DNA from: Mya arenaria
Taxonomy: Eukaryota; Mollusca; Bivalvia; Myida; Myidae
Reading direction: 5' to 3'
Length of the DNA: 64,000 nt
Assembly (NCBI RefSeq): GCF_026914265.1
Contig: NC_069125.1
Location: forward strand, 6,344,117 to 6,408,116
The notes under the pieces were generated by a model, which searched no databases, was not told the DNA's origin, and saw only the letters and a list, made by a program, of their open reading frames with translations. A program made the translations under genes and the position numbers. The first letter of the stretch is position 1, and each line of letters begins with the position of its first letter. This document shows positions 12,228 through 32,159 of this stretch, piece by piece.

Positions 12228-12552
12228 GAGAAGGTTATCCCCGATGAAACTGGTTGAAACAACAAATTTTAATCAAATCTGAATCAATCTGATCGTGTTC
12301 TTTTTGGTATTTGTTCGGTTAAGCTACGTTTACATATTACATAATGTTACACAGATACTATTTTTAATGAGATGGATATGTTGTTACTTAAAATATTCTC
12401 ATCTTGTTCCAGATTGGGGCGCAAATCAGCCTGATGGTGGACGACAAGTAGAGTGTTCTTTTTTGTACAAATCGGAGAGCTTCTTTTGGCACGAAGCTCC
12501 CTGTGTGTACTCCGATACCTATCCACTTTGTGAAAAAGAAATTAATCTGTGA
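9698..12552 (+). CDS. Secreted C-type lectin A (QPD type), 5 exons
   Basis: Exons 9698-9839, 10696-10790, 10996-11086, 11373-11450 and 12413-12552 join in phase to 181 aa, with GT-AG borders throughout. Exon 1 gives a signal peptide (MKLVVTLAFCFIVKV, then SIG) and a short stalk with one Cys. Exon 2 starts the lectin fold (CPDGWLYNQGSCYLF), exon 3 has SFCGQYGSHLVHIN, exon 4 has HNWWMSL and GGWSWFDD, and exon 5 has NQPDGG, the VEC and APC cysteines, and the closing LCEK. Known for the family: QPD suggests galactose-type, Ca-dependent sugar binding. The usual WND motif is replaced here by WHE, so Ca/sugar binding may be altered. The exon 4 loop is shorter than in B-D. The protein probably acts extracellularly in pathogen recognition (family inference). 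The gene is convergent with gene B. Confidence 0.88.
10052..10427. mobile_element. TTAA-flanked MITE in intron 1 of gene A
   Basis: A 376-bp element bounded by TTAA. Its ends are imperfect inverted repeats of the type TTAAG(A)TTACACTCTTAT at the left and AGTAAGAGGGCATCTTTAA at the right. The same element is found complete at 40534-40884 and as a right-end remnant at 38145-38217. TTAA target sites suggest piggyBac- or Kolobok-like mobilisation; the family is not resolved. It has no coding capacity. Confidence 0.65.
12186..12223. repeat. (AT)n microsatellite
   Basis: An uninterrupted run of TA dinucleotides in intron 4 of gene A. Confidence 0.95.
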
Positions 12553-14109
12553 ACAAAGTCGTTATAAAGGTGTCGTATTTCTTCTCCATGGACATCAAAT
12601 ATCGGACGAGGCTTGGAATACCCATTTTGATTACGTTTCAATTATTTACCTTTCTTTTCTAACTTTTGATCCCAATTTATCATACAGATCTTACTAGTGT
12701 AATCCTATTCATACTTTGAATTGATTTTGATTGCTGTTATTTCATTTGTCTACGACAATTCAGTTAAATTCTTCAACTGTGTTGACGTGGCGTAATTCAA
12801 TGCATTTAAGTATACGTCATTGGACGATACGTTTCTTTCCACTATCTTTTAACACAAAAATCCTTGTTTAAATATTGGCTACTGGGTTTGATCCTATTAT
12901 TAAACTGTGTTCTAGAAAACAGCACCAAAGAGCGCCACTTGGAGACTTACTTTTAATTTGGTTCGATATATCTTCAAGTATACTAAATCATGTCTTTTGG
13001 CTATGTGGGATTGATAAACGTGAAGATCTTCATATACATGTAATTATATATTTGACACTCTTTCAATGTTATCAACTGTATGACGTTGTTTTCAATACAC
13101 GCATTAAACATATGTTATAGTTGTTACTACTTCAATTCCTAACGTACGTTCTCAGGTGAAAATTAACTATATCGATGGAAGAGAAAGCCCGCTTTAGGAC
13201 GTACACACCTACCCTTGAAACCATATAAGATAGGGTCCGAACTAGGTATGAGTGTATGGGTAACTGCCCTAAATGGTGTTTAGGTTAATTTTGTTTTAAA
13301 ATGGCACATTCTGGTTTCACAGTTTATAGAAGGTCCCGCGATTAGTACAGAAACATATACCGACGCTGTTTTAAAATTTACAGGGATTTACCATTACCAG
13401 AAAAACCATTAAATTTCGCATTGGAAAAAAAGTATACAAAAGAATTGAAAGATACATGTGTCGTAAACTATGTGATACATCAGTAAGTAGGATTCAATGC
13501 GCTGTACAAAATGATATCAATGTTTTAGATTTACTATTTTCCTTGCAATGGTATCATCTGGTGGCTAGTCCCTTTAAAGCACGCACTCGAACCCTTTTAA
13601 AAATTGAATTAAGACAAACATTAGATAAAATCAGACAAATATTGCTTCACAATAAAGTAAAAAAAAATCATTTACTAAAGATCAAGGTCAAAATAAGATT
13701 GGAGTGTTGACATCACCGAACCTTAATCTGATGCAGCTTGTTTGTAATAAAAAATCTTAAACTGTTTCCACGTCGGTTTTGAGAAAGGAAGCTAACGACT
13801 TTACATGCCACATTTATGTGGATGCAACGTTAGTTCAGAAAGAGTGGAAATACATTTATTTTGTTTAAACGTTAGAATGACATACATTTTTTTGGAACCT
13901 ATATGTGTTTAAAGGTGTTTTGAATGAGGTTACAAGTTTCATTAAATTGGACAAAGGAATTTATGTACTTAAAGCAGAATTGTATAAATGCATTACTATT
14001 GTTATTCAACAACCTTTTGTGAAAGCTACCGATGCGGTTTTAAGATGCAAGATGTTACAACAAGTGTGGAATTGAAATACGGTTAAATACCTAGTGTATT
14101 GCTCTTGTT

Positions 14110-16440
14110 TGCGCTTGACATTCCATACTATAAATGCTTTGTTCGGAAGAATATGGAGTGAGATATCAATGTTATTTTTTAGCATGTTGAAATATTAAAT
14201 ATCAAAAATATAGTTTTGATTTTTATTCTCAAACTTAGACTCCAGAAGTAACTGAATAAGGGCCTATGATTCAATATCACGAATCATGACGAGAGGAAAA
14301 CAATTTAATACAAGTATTTGTTCTTTTATACACGCTTTTGGACTCTCTCCTGTAAACATCAAAATTATGTTGAAAAAAGCATATGTCAGTTAAATACAAT
14401 TATAAGGACCTTAATTTGTTTATTATTTTTTAAACATAAATCACCTACTATTTGGCATTTTCTGCATGTCATGGAATAAATGCAATTAAGGCCTAGGATT
14501 AATATCACCTCGAAGAGAGGATAACAACTAATTAGTAATTGTTCTTTTATACTGGTGTATAATCAATGGTAATTAACTCAAAATAGGTAATATTCATTAG
14601 TCAAGCAAACTTATTACGATAATTTGAGCATCACTGCAGCAGTCGGCTTTACTTAAGTTTTAACAGCAGCATATTTTGTGAGGTGTTTGAAATAGTATTT
14701 TCAGAGTTAAAGTACCAGCACAAATAAATATAACAAGTATTATGGCTACGTATTGAAGTCAGTTCTTTTCATTGACTGAATATCAAATAATCAAAGGAGC
14801 TTTCGTCACACACGCTTAGATAGAATTTTATGCACGGTGATGAATTATTTACCGTTCGTTAAATTAGCAAAATGAATATAAGCTAAAGCAAAGCTCCTTT
14901 TATATATCGAGGTTCGTTACAAAAAGTATTTTTACCGGAGAAACAAAAAGTTTTCATTTTACGAATAAATGTGGTAATATGAACGTTGGTTTGAGCAATA
15001 TAAATTTCAGTAAAGCATTTTGTAGATAATCAAAAGATAAGCGTAATCAACGGATTAAATGGAGTTATAATAGCTAAAATATAGACAATTTATAAATGTA
15101 TAAAAAACATTCATGATATAATTGAGAGGGAAGCTTTGCAGCACATACAATGTCTTACTTCTGTCAGTCTTTCAAGCTGCTTATACTGGTGTAAAGGGGG
15201 CGGACAGATCAGGTCAGTGGTAGAATAAAGTTTGCTCTAATATATATTTTGGAGAGATGAATGTTTGGCTAAACGAGGTTGAAGATCGTTGCGTTAATTA
15301 GGTATGTTGCCTCTTTATACACAGTAGTTTTTTATGCAAAGACCTAATAGCAGATAAGTGTTATTAGAGCATGAGTGTTATTAGCGCATGATATATAAGG
15401 ACAGTTGAAGAAGAAATCAAGTCAAGTCAAGTCAATGTCTGTTTGTTGTCGGAAAAAATATAACATATTCACATATGCAATGTAAGTAACAGACCAATTG
15501 TAACGGTGACAATATTCTTATTAACGTTATTTTTGATGATATAAATTAAATGGATATTTGTCTTCATTCTGAATATTTAGTTATTATTGTAGGGTATATT
15601 TGATTGTTAACGAATACGTAAGTTTTTGACAACCGTCTTGGTACAAATGCACATTAATGCATAAATTGTCATGTTAATTACAAAAACGTGTGTGCTTTGG
15701 GTTGTTTAGCTGTCACATTTGCCTCATATTCTATGTATTTATGTTTGATCATTTGTTCTGTAGAGTAGAGAGAGTCGGTAGTCGGGGTGAAGTCCGGGCG
15801 GTCAGGATGTTGTGATGGGTTCGCATGTAATTTATCTAGAATTAAATTATCATATTAAAAAAAACATTTTTAATACAGAAATAACATTTGAACAACTGTT
15901 GGTTTAATGAAATAGAGTTCTAGAAAGTTCTGGAAAGTTCTGTGGCTGTTACGCTACACAAAGCATACTTAGTATCCTCTTCTTTTCATAACCTAAATTT
16001 TAAGAGAGTTTGTTTGGACAAATTACTACCTAACGTTTACATTTGTATAAGCAAATCAGAATAATACACGATTATTGATGTTTTTATTGATAACATGGTA
16101 AATTGTTTTTATTTCTTACCTATTTAATATCTTATATCTAAAATCCCCAAAATACAACTGTCTTCATATTCTGTAGCTTTAGGAATGTTCAATAAAATTG
16201 CATTAAAATTGTGTATCGATGGTAACAAATAGAAACAGTTAAGACATTAAAGCTTTTCCCAAGAGGAAAATAATCTTGCCAAATTAATAAAAAAGAAAAT
16301 ATCGACAACTGATGTTTCATACCTTGATGACGAGTTTGCTCTATAACAAGTTTTTTTAACACAAGACATACAATCAAACACGTGAAAAGAAAGTTAACAC
16401 ACAGTAAAAAAATGTGTTTTAAACGACAATAAAGTAAGTG
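14110..16440. other. Shared downstream region of genes A and B, no gene seen
   Basis: AT-rich intergenic sequence between the convergent genes A and B. A short landmark, CATCACTGCAGCAG at about 14628, recurs at about 46445 and 56880, in each case beyond the 3' end of a B-type gene, so this area belongs to the duplicated lectin unit. No convincing frame or RNA gene is visible. Confidence 0.5.
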
Positions 16441-16442
16441 AG

Positions 16443-24489
<8,047 letters not shown>

Positions 24490-24514
24490 TTTGTATTCGC
24501 AAGGCAAAATCAAT

Positions 24515-24640
24515 CCGCAGAATAAAAGAGGAAGTCCGTTTGGTCATATCTAAGTATTTAGAAACAATAGGTGTTGATCAAGTTGTGAAATAGGAACAAA
24601 AACTGTGGTATGCTTTGTCATGATAGTGTCACATTGCATG
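24515..24640 (-). promoter_or_regulatory. Conserved lectin promoter module, gene B
   Basis: Upstream of the gene B start codon on the minus strand: AAAGAGGAAGT at 24525-24535 (PU.1/ETS-like) and the invariant 28-nt core at 24562-24589, with CTTTGTCATG beyond at about 24612-24622. Order and spacing match genes A, C and D. Confidence 0.65.
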
Positions 24641-26290
24641 TGTAACATTCATTAGGCAAAGTAAAAAGATGATTGAAACAAAGGTGTCCAAAAAGTCATT
24701 GTCCAAAAGTTAAAACATTGAGTTGGTAAACAAACTAAAGTAGACACAAAACACGCATCTCAAAAATTTAAAGATAATATCACATCGTGATAAAGATTTT
24801 GTTTTTCTTTTTAAAATTTCGTTAATGTGAGAGTTTAGTACAACCTAAATCTCCCTCGATGAGTCATTTCTGTCTTTGTATATATATTGCAAGAGGTTGT
24901 ATCTGATGTCGGTCTGAATATGCAAGTGAGATTCTTTAGACATTGCAAAAGCAAAACGATAATGCTTAGCGTTCATAACGTCCGCTTACATCTGCAAATA
25001 TATGGTACGTAGGTATGTAGCATATACGTTTTGCGCAATTGTTTTTCGGGATGTCAGTGGATTTGAAGTTGCCAGTTTAATGTTCATACTGTCGATTAGG
25101 GTGGCTTTGTTATTGAATATGGTTTGGAATAATTCAAAATGTATATCAATACTTATACAGAATCTGCTTGTATCAAACATGAAACCACAATGTTATATCA
25201 AGACAAGTTGGACACGTCAGATACATCCATATCATGAGCTTATCATTCAACACGTAGCGTCAAATATTTTTTTTGCATTCGACCTTGCAACAAAGTCTAA
25301 GGTAACGGAGGTTATCGGCCTGTGATTGATAATGCTCAATACAAATTTAAAGAATAAACAACAGTCATTAAGATATGTTAACCAACAACATCTTTATCAA
25401 ATTAATGGAAAAGGGAAAATATCGTAAACGGTGAAAAAGTATCACCCACTTGATTTAAGTGTACATTCAATATCAGCATTTTCTATTTTCAAACAGCAAT
25501 GTGACAAATGTCCATGGCTTAGTTCACCTGGCATAGACAACATGTAAAAGGCACTAGGAAAACAACTTATGTAAGTTATAAGCTCAATGTAACGAAGGTT
25601 AGCATTTATATTCAAGTTGTTCATTTTCTGTGTGTGGAGGGGAATAGGGGGAGGGGGGGGTCTTTGGCGAGCAAAAAAGTGTCTGCTAGTCAACTTTTTG
25701 TTCGGGTAGTCTTTGGTCAATAACCCATGTAAGGTTGGACGGATTTAAACATTTTTGGATACTGATTTAAAACAATAGAAAAATTTGGTCAAGTTCGAAT
25801 TTGCTAACTCAATACCAATTAATGTGTTAGCTTTGATCCATTTTCGACTAAAGACAAAAGCACATTTTAGTACAATTACTAAAAACTGAAGCCGATTTTA
25901 AAAGAATGTTAGTAGACGTGTTAAAATGAATCAAATACAGGTCAACACTTTGCAAAAATAACGATAGATAGATAGATGGATGGATGGATGGACTGACGGA
26001 CGGACGGACGGACGGACGGACCTCAAGACGGTAGGCAATCACGGTCAAATACCGGCGTTGCCTGTATCGACACACGCAGGCGATGCCGGTCAGTGGCAGG
26101 CGCTGCCTGTACCGATTCAGAAATTTATCGATAGCTTAAATCATGGTTTTTATTGGAATTTTTTTTTTAAATATTTGTTGTTAATTAAGACTATATTCAT
26201 AAGAATAAAAATATTACGCTTTAAACTTCACTTGTCAAGCGGATTCGTACATTCGCGGATTATCATACACCTGGTTATTATCCATTATAT
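24640..26290. other. Upstream region of gene B and LINE 5' flank
   Basis: Sequence to about 25045 is homologous to the region upstream of gene C (to about 50850). Beyond that no gene is seen. It contains a GGGGGAGGGGGGGG run near 25650, a tetranucleotide microsatellite at 25966-26020 and a GC-rich hairpin at 26052-26089. Confidence 0.5.
25966..26020. repeat. Compound tetranucleotide microsatellite
   Basis: GATA, then GATG, then GACG repeats in succession, ending at the GGACGGACGGACC junction just before the hairpin upstream of the LINE. Confidence 0.9.
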
Positions 26291-26302
26291 TACCTGGCTG
26301 TT

Positions 26303-28333
26303 ATGGCAAGCGGAACAATAGAAGATCTTCGGCACATCCCGGATTACATCCCGGGATTTCCGATAGCGCCCTCGGCATTGCTCGCCTATAGCGGAACCGA
26401 AATCGTGGACCTCCCGGAACATCACGATCACGATCCTGATCAACTTACGCCCCTTACCGCTGTACGTATCGAAGATAAACAACATACGCCATGTGAATAT
26501 GATGCCAATGAATACGTAGACGAATATGATGACACATATGATTGCCATGAACCCATTGATATTACACTAGCAAATGAGACAATTGATATGAATAGTCAGC
26601 CCCATAGCGATCAGCAGTTCTTCTATACTTTAGACGACTGCTTGAGTAACCTGGCTCAAAAACTGTATGTGGAAAAGTTACTCTGCCTGACTAAATGAAA
26701 TGACTGTGACATAGTATTGTACAGGTCAATTCTTCTGAAAAGAGCCCGAGAAATCGATACATGCCCAAAAGGATCCCTTGTCCAACGACGCTCAATGAAG
26801 GTGGAAGAGAGCTGTGTGCGATATGCCACAGACTGCTTCACTCTACAGGAATTTATTGACAATAAAGACGAGAACGCAATAGCTGAAATATTCACAAAAA
26901 AACGCACAACAGTAAAATTTGAAAACGCTTCTAACAGCGTTCATGCTGAAACGTCCCAACTATCGAGTAACGTTCAACAAGGACTTGCATTTATGAAATC
27001 CTCCATTAAGCTTCTACAGCAAGACGTTACAATACTAAAACAGGAAAACGAGATTCAGAAGAAAACAATTGATAAACTAACCGACAATTTAGCAGAATGC
27101 AAAAAAACACTTACTGAAAGCAACAATGAAAGTGTACGTCTACGGAAAATAGATATTGACTATATGACCTCTATGAAAAATAGCCTGACCATACTTGAAT
27201 CATTTTATTTTTCGCGCTCATATGCCGCGGCCGTGATAGGACAAAATGAGTAGTATTTGCCAAAAACCACAACAAGCGCTCATGTGACCGATCCTGCTAC
27301 GTTGACCACCTATCACCATAGCAACCAAGGCCAAACACCTGCCCCTGGAAACAACGCTGCTCCCCCCGCAAACAACCAGGAACAAATAACAAAGACAATC
27401 ATGCAACGAAACGGCGTTGACAACATGGTGCAACTAAACTCTACCTCATCGACAATACAGAGAGACAGTCAATCGTGTGCCAACACCAATGTAGCAAACG
27501 AACTCTCTAGCAACCAAGGACTCGGCAGTGAAAATATTATACCCGTCCGCGTCACCAGAAATTTTGGGAAAACCGACGGAAATATTAAACATTCGCAGAA
27601 AAATGCCAAAAGCGCCTCTTATACCAAACCAAGTGAACCTCATACACCGCCTGTAATCCGCCAGAATAACACCGGCACACATGCACCGCATGAGCAGGGC
27701 GGTACATTTTCGCCGTCAAACTATGACGTCATCCTCACTCAGTCTGGTAATGACGTCACACGAGCGCATCCTAACCATGACGCCAATCCGACAACACCAG
27801 TCCGAAATGTCCCGGGTGACATTCCAAGAACCGACGTCATAAATGCACCGCCAAGCAATGACGTCCAAGGCGTCATTCTTACATCGACACAACATGGCGT
27901 CACACATGCACCGCCAAGCCAGACCTCCGGAACTGCTCCACCTAGACACGAAATCACATATGCTCCATCAACAGATGACGTCACATATGCGCAGCAAAAC
28001 CAGGAAACAACGGAAGAGGATGCGATATTTGAAAGCGTTCGCTCCCGTCGCACCCAACGCTATTATATCGGAGGTATATCAATGGACTCCAATATATCAG
28101 GACTTTTAAAGTTTCTACAAGGTCACAAGATATTTCCAGAAACCGCTAAATTGATAAACACTAAACGTGGAAGCCTAGCACTAAAGCTCACTGTGTACAA
28201 AAGTGACTGTGATACGATAGAAAGCCCCTGGTTCTGGCCAAAGAAGATGTATTGTCGCCGATGGTACTCGGAAAGGGCATGGCAAGATAAGTTTAATGAC
28301 GCTAACAACTGCAATGAGAGTAATAATGAATAG
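26303..28333 (+). pseudogene. LINE ORF1 (RNA-binding/chaperone-type protein), two stops
   Basis: One continuous frame of about 676 codons interrupted by TGA at 26696-26698 and TAG at 27251-27253. The N-terminal third is acidic (PEHHDHDPDQ, YVDEYDDTYD). The middle part (about 26940-27200) is a predicted coiled coil (LLQQDVTILKQENEIQKK). A long Pro/Asn/Thr-rich linker with degenerate DVTHAPP-like repeats follows. The C-terminus (YYIGGI, LLKFLQ, FWPKKMYCRRWY) matches a region common at the end of metazoan LINE ORF1 proteins. Expected role: binding the element RNA. It overlaps the start of ORF2 by a few tens of bases. Confidence 0.8.
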
Positions 28334-31300
28334 TACAATGTTATTTTTTCTTACTTTAGTCATTTCCAATCTAGTAAATATGAGTAATGTAACTCCGACT
28401 AAGTGCAATATTCTTACATGGAACGTAAGAGGTGCCATGTCGTCAGCTGGCTCTATAAGTAATATTCTAGACACTTACGACATCGACATTGCATGCATCT
28501 CAGAGCACAAACTTAAGTCACCCAGTGCTACATTTATAGAAACACTACACTCATCATATAGATCTGTCTGTGTCTGTGAACAAGTTGACTTAAACGCTAA
28601 ATGTGGTAAAGGAGGTGTGAGCATAATGTTTAAGAAATCTCTCTCTTTTGCTGTGCAAGAACTTTAAATCCACTCGCTTGACTGGCATCAAATTAACAAG
28701 TGTAGAGTCCACTATTTTTACACCTATCTATGTATTATGCATGTATCTACCATCGGCAAATTATACATTTGATGATTATATAGAATGCTTAACCGAACTA
28801 CAAAGTATTTATGACATGTATTCTAATGACGGTTTTATAATATTATGTGGAGATGCTAATGTGCAACTGACTGATATTAATGACAGAAGGTCAACCGCAT
28901 TTAATAATTTGTTATCTGACAACGAACTTTCACGTGTATAAACAGAGGAGTGAATTTCACATTTAAGCCGAGTAAAAGAATTCTAGATTATGTTGTATTA
29001 GGTAAATCGCAGTTAGATATTGTGTTAGATAGCTGTATTGTTAACGATGATTGTTGTGTTGTATCCGATCACTTACCCATTGTAACCACTGTCTGTTTTC
29101 CGTTATATCACTTCACGTTGCCTGATAAACTATTAATTGCATGGAACAAATGTACAGATCAACATTTTAATTCATACGCAGTCGCTCTTGATAACAAACT
29201 GTGCAAACTTAGTCTTGATAGTATACGGTTGTGTAATACTGATATACACTCACTCTATGATTATATAATTAGATCAATGTTAGTATGTGATAAATCAAAC
29301 TTGCCCATGTCAAAATATAACATGCATGCTAAGCCTTATTGGACTAGTAATGTAAAATGCGCGCATATGATACAAAAAGATGAACGAAAAAAATGGTGTT
29401 CTGCAGGAAAACCCAGAGAGCGTGATAATCCACTATATGTCAGTTACAAATCGGCAAAACGACCATTCATCAACACCCAAAAGGCTGCTATATACAATTG
29501 CAATGAAAAGTTTTATAATGACTTAAACTAGGCTGCGGAGTGCGACATGCGTCTATTTTGGTATTTAGTAAAGACGAAACGTACTTCTAGATCGAATCCA
29601 ATAAATGAGCTAGCTATAAATGGTATCTCATTGAGGCACCCACACCAAATATCAAATGCTTTTCGTGACTACTACTCACAAACTTTCAAACCTAAGAGTG
29701 CACCACATTTCGACAACGAATTTCTGAACAAATTAGATTCTGATGTTAATGCATTCATACAATCGAATGACTATGAGTTCGACCCAAATTTAACAGAAAA
29801 CGTACAGATCGAAGAGTTAAATAATGCTATAAGAAAAATGAAGATGAGAAAAGCCCCCGGATATGACAAAGTAACGCCGGAGCACATAAAATACGGCGGT
29901 AAAACTCTGCGGGCATATATTGCACGACTATTCACGCTAATGATCAAATGTGCTTACGTTCCGGAAGAATGCAAACTTGGTATCATTATCCCAGTTCACA
30001 AAGAGGGAAAACCAAGGTTCTCCCCAAGTAGCTACAGACCTATTTCTTTATTGCCGGTGCTATACAAGCTATTTGAAAATGTCATCCATAGCCGTTTGAA
30101 TACATGGTGTGCTGACAGTGGCATCGACTTCCCTAATAAACAACAAAATGCATACCAAAAGCATATCGGGCCCGTGACAACATCGTTCAACGTACAAGAA
30201 GCAGTTGCGAATAGATTGGCGCTTGGATCAAGTGTTTACTGTGCCCTACTGGACACCGAGGGTGCATTTGATTCCGTTCGGCACAGTGCCATAATTATGA
30301 AAATGAAATCACTTGGTCTAAAAGGCATTTTCCTGAGGCTGATGGTTAATATATATTCATCTCTTAAAGGATGTGTTCTTGCAAATGGAGTCCTATCCGA
30401 AACCTTTCCTGTTCTTCAAAGTGTACGGCAAGGCGGAATATTATCAACATGGAGTTATCTCCTCTTAATTGATGAAATACTGAACATCCTTAAAAATAAT
30501 GGTTTAACACTGCATGATATCCCCTATGGGAACCCCACTCCCGCCGATGATCTAACTCTATTTTGCCCGAACAAAATGTCTCTTGAAAATCAACTCGCTG
30601 TTGTCCTTGAATACGCCAACAAATGGGGCTATGAATTTTATTTCAGTAAATGCCAACTCGTTATATTCCAGAAAAACATTCCTCGTGAAACAACAGTACC
30701 ATTTGGGCAGCAAACACTGGTCAGCGTACACTCTGCTAAACACCTCGGTGTGAACTTGAGGTATAATTTAAGTTGCAGTGAAACTATTTACAATCGTCGA
30801 CGAAAAGGATACTTCTCCCTTTTCAGTGTACTATCAATTGAAAGAACCGAGGGCGATGTTAACCCTTTGACAATAGCCTCTCTCGTGACAAAAGTAAGCA
30901 TTACCACAGCACTGTACGGCGCAGAATTATGGTCCAACGTTTCCGCTACATCAATGCTGCGATTTGAAAGATTCAAGCGCCTAGCAGCTAAACGAATTCA
31001 ACATTTACCGACATCGACACGCACGGATATGGCCGTAAGCATGCTAGGCTGGTACACAATGGAATACGACATCCATAAACGTAAACTCATGTTCCTGCAA
31101 AAACTTTGTACTATGCCTACCTCATTGCTAACTCGTCAAATATTCAACTATAGACTGAACCTATACATAGCAAAGGAATTTCAACATCAGACAGGCTACA
31201 TTCCGGACATAATTTCACTTTTGCAAAAATACGACCTGATTGGGTCTTTGAATGTGTACCTTAAAACATCCATATTCCCAAGTAAAAGTAAGTGGAAACA

Positions 31301-31802
31301 AATAGTCAATCGAACATTATCACTGTATCACAAAACTCAGTGGCGAAGAAGAACCAACTCTGACGAGGATTTCCGAAGATTCCAAAGCGTCCATGAGTCT
31401 ATTGCCCCATCCATTCTTTGGTTGAATGCACAGTCACGCACGGAAATTATTCACGCCATAAGTGCAACCAAGGCCTTAGTTTACAGACAATTTCAATCCG
31501 AATACACGTGTAAACTCTGCAAAACTGAAACAAGTAATATTATAATGCATACCATTATCATCTGCTCAAAAACTGGCAGCCTCAGAAAAACTTTTCTACA
31601 CGAAACTAAAACATTATGCGGTCTGCACATATATACGTTGCTCGTAAATTCGGATAATGAATATCTAATGCGCTCACTCTTCCAGCCAAACTTCATCACT
31701 GATTTCAGTCTCCCGGAGAAAACTTTTAAGATGTTTCTTAAAAAAGCATGCAAATTTGTTCACGACACTATCAGTCTGTACAATAAAAATAATAGTGTGT
31801 AA
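28296..31802 (+). pseudogene. LINE ORF2: AP endonuclease plus reverse transcriptase, broken
   Basis: The endonuclease part shows LTWNVRG, CISEHKL, CGDANVQLTD and SDHLPI. The reverse transcriptase shows KAPGYDKVTPEH, SSYRPISLLPVLYKLFE, the catalytic ALLDTEGAFDSV, SVRQGGILS and PADDLTLFC (ADD box, with Pro where F or Y is usual). The C-terminus has CKLC followed by HTIIIC, a C2HC-like finger. The frame shifts near 28650 and returns near 28945, and a TAG lies at 29529-29531. The stretch 29547-31802 is open for 751 codons and holds the complete RT. The protein would nick target DNA and copy the element RNA (established for the family). Confidence 0.88.
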
Positions 31803-32159
31803 GTGTGATAAAATATTGCTTGCATTTTGTTGCATAAGTACCCTAACATACACATCTTAAACCTGCCACTAAATGCTTATTTTTCGTCTCCGATAAGCTC
31901 TTAGTTATATGACGGGTAAATATACAGTATGCATGCGTGTACATATTGAACGCGAAATTTGAAAGATTGGTTCAATCATTATAACCAATCATTTGAAAAT
32001 AATCATACAACTATATAATATGTATAAGTAATGTACTTTTTGAACATGTATTATTTATATTATTAACTACATTGTATGCCATGTCACTTATATCATATGT
32101 TAAATCACTGAAAAGTGGAATAAAAGAGAATATATTGAAATTAAATTTACAAGGTACTT

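Larger units (their letters stand above)
8427..14110 (+). repeat. Segmental duplication block containing lectin gene A
   Basis: The block is collinear with 36903-43400, which contains pseudogene A'. By eye, the upstream part (8427-9665 against 36903-38140) and the exons are roughly 90-95% identical, and matching islands continue to about 14110. The two copies are in the same orientation about 28.5 kb apart. The partner copy lacks the segment equivalent to about 9666-10355, which includes exon 1. The frame at 8443-8691 is part of this block and is not supported as a gene. Confidence 0.85.
26280..32150 (+). mobile_element. APE-type non-LTR retrotransposon (LINE), near full length, inactivated
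   Basis: It has two-ORF organisation: ORF1 26303-28333 and an overlapping ORF2 of about 28296-31802, followed by about 350 bp of 3' UTR with AATAAA near 32114. ORF2 carries an AP endonuclease, a reverse transcriptase and a C-terminal C2HC-like finger. This fits the CR1/I/Jockey group of LINEs; the clade is not resolved. ORF1 has two in-frame stops. ORF2 has a compensating pair of frame changes and one stop, so few lesions have accumulated and the copy is fairly young. Exact ends and target duplications could not be fixed. It lies upstream of gene B. Confidence 0.88.

Noticed and set aside
13456-13710. 84-codon basic frame downstream of gene A
   Set aside because: Low complexity and Lys/Leu-rich, with no conserved counterpart in the A' block.
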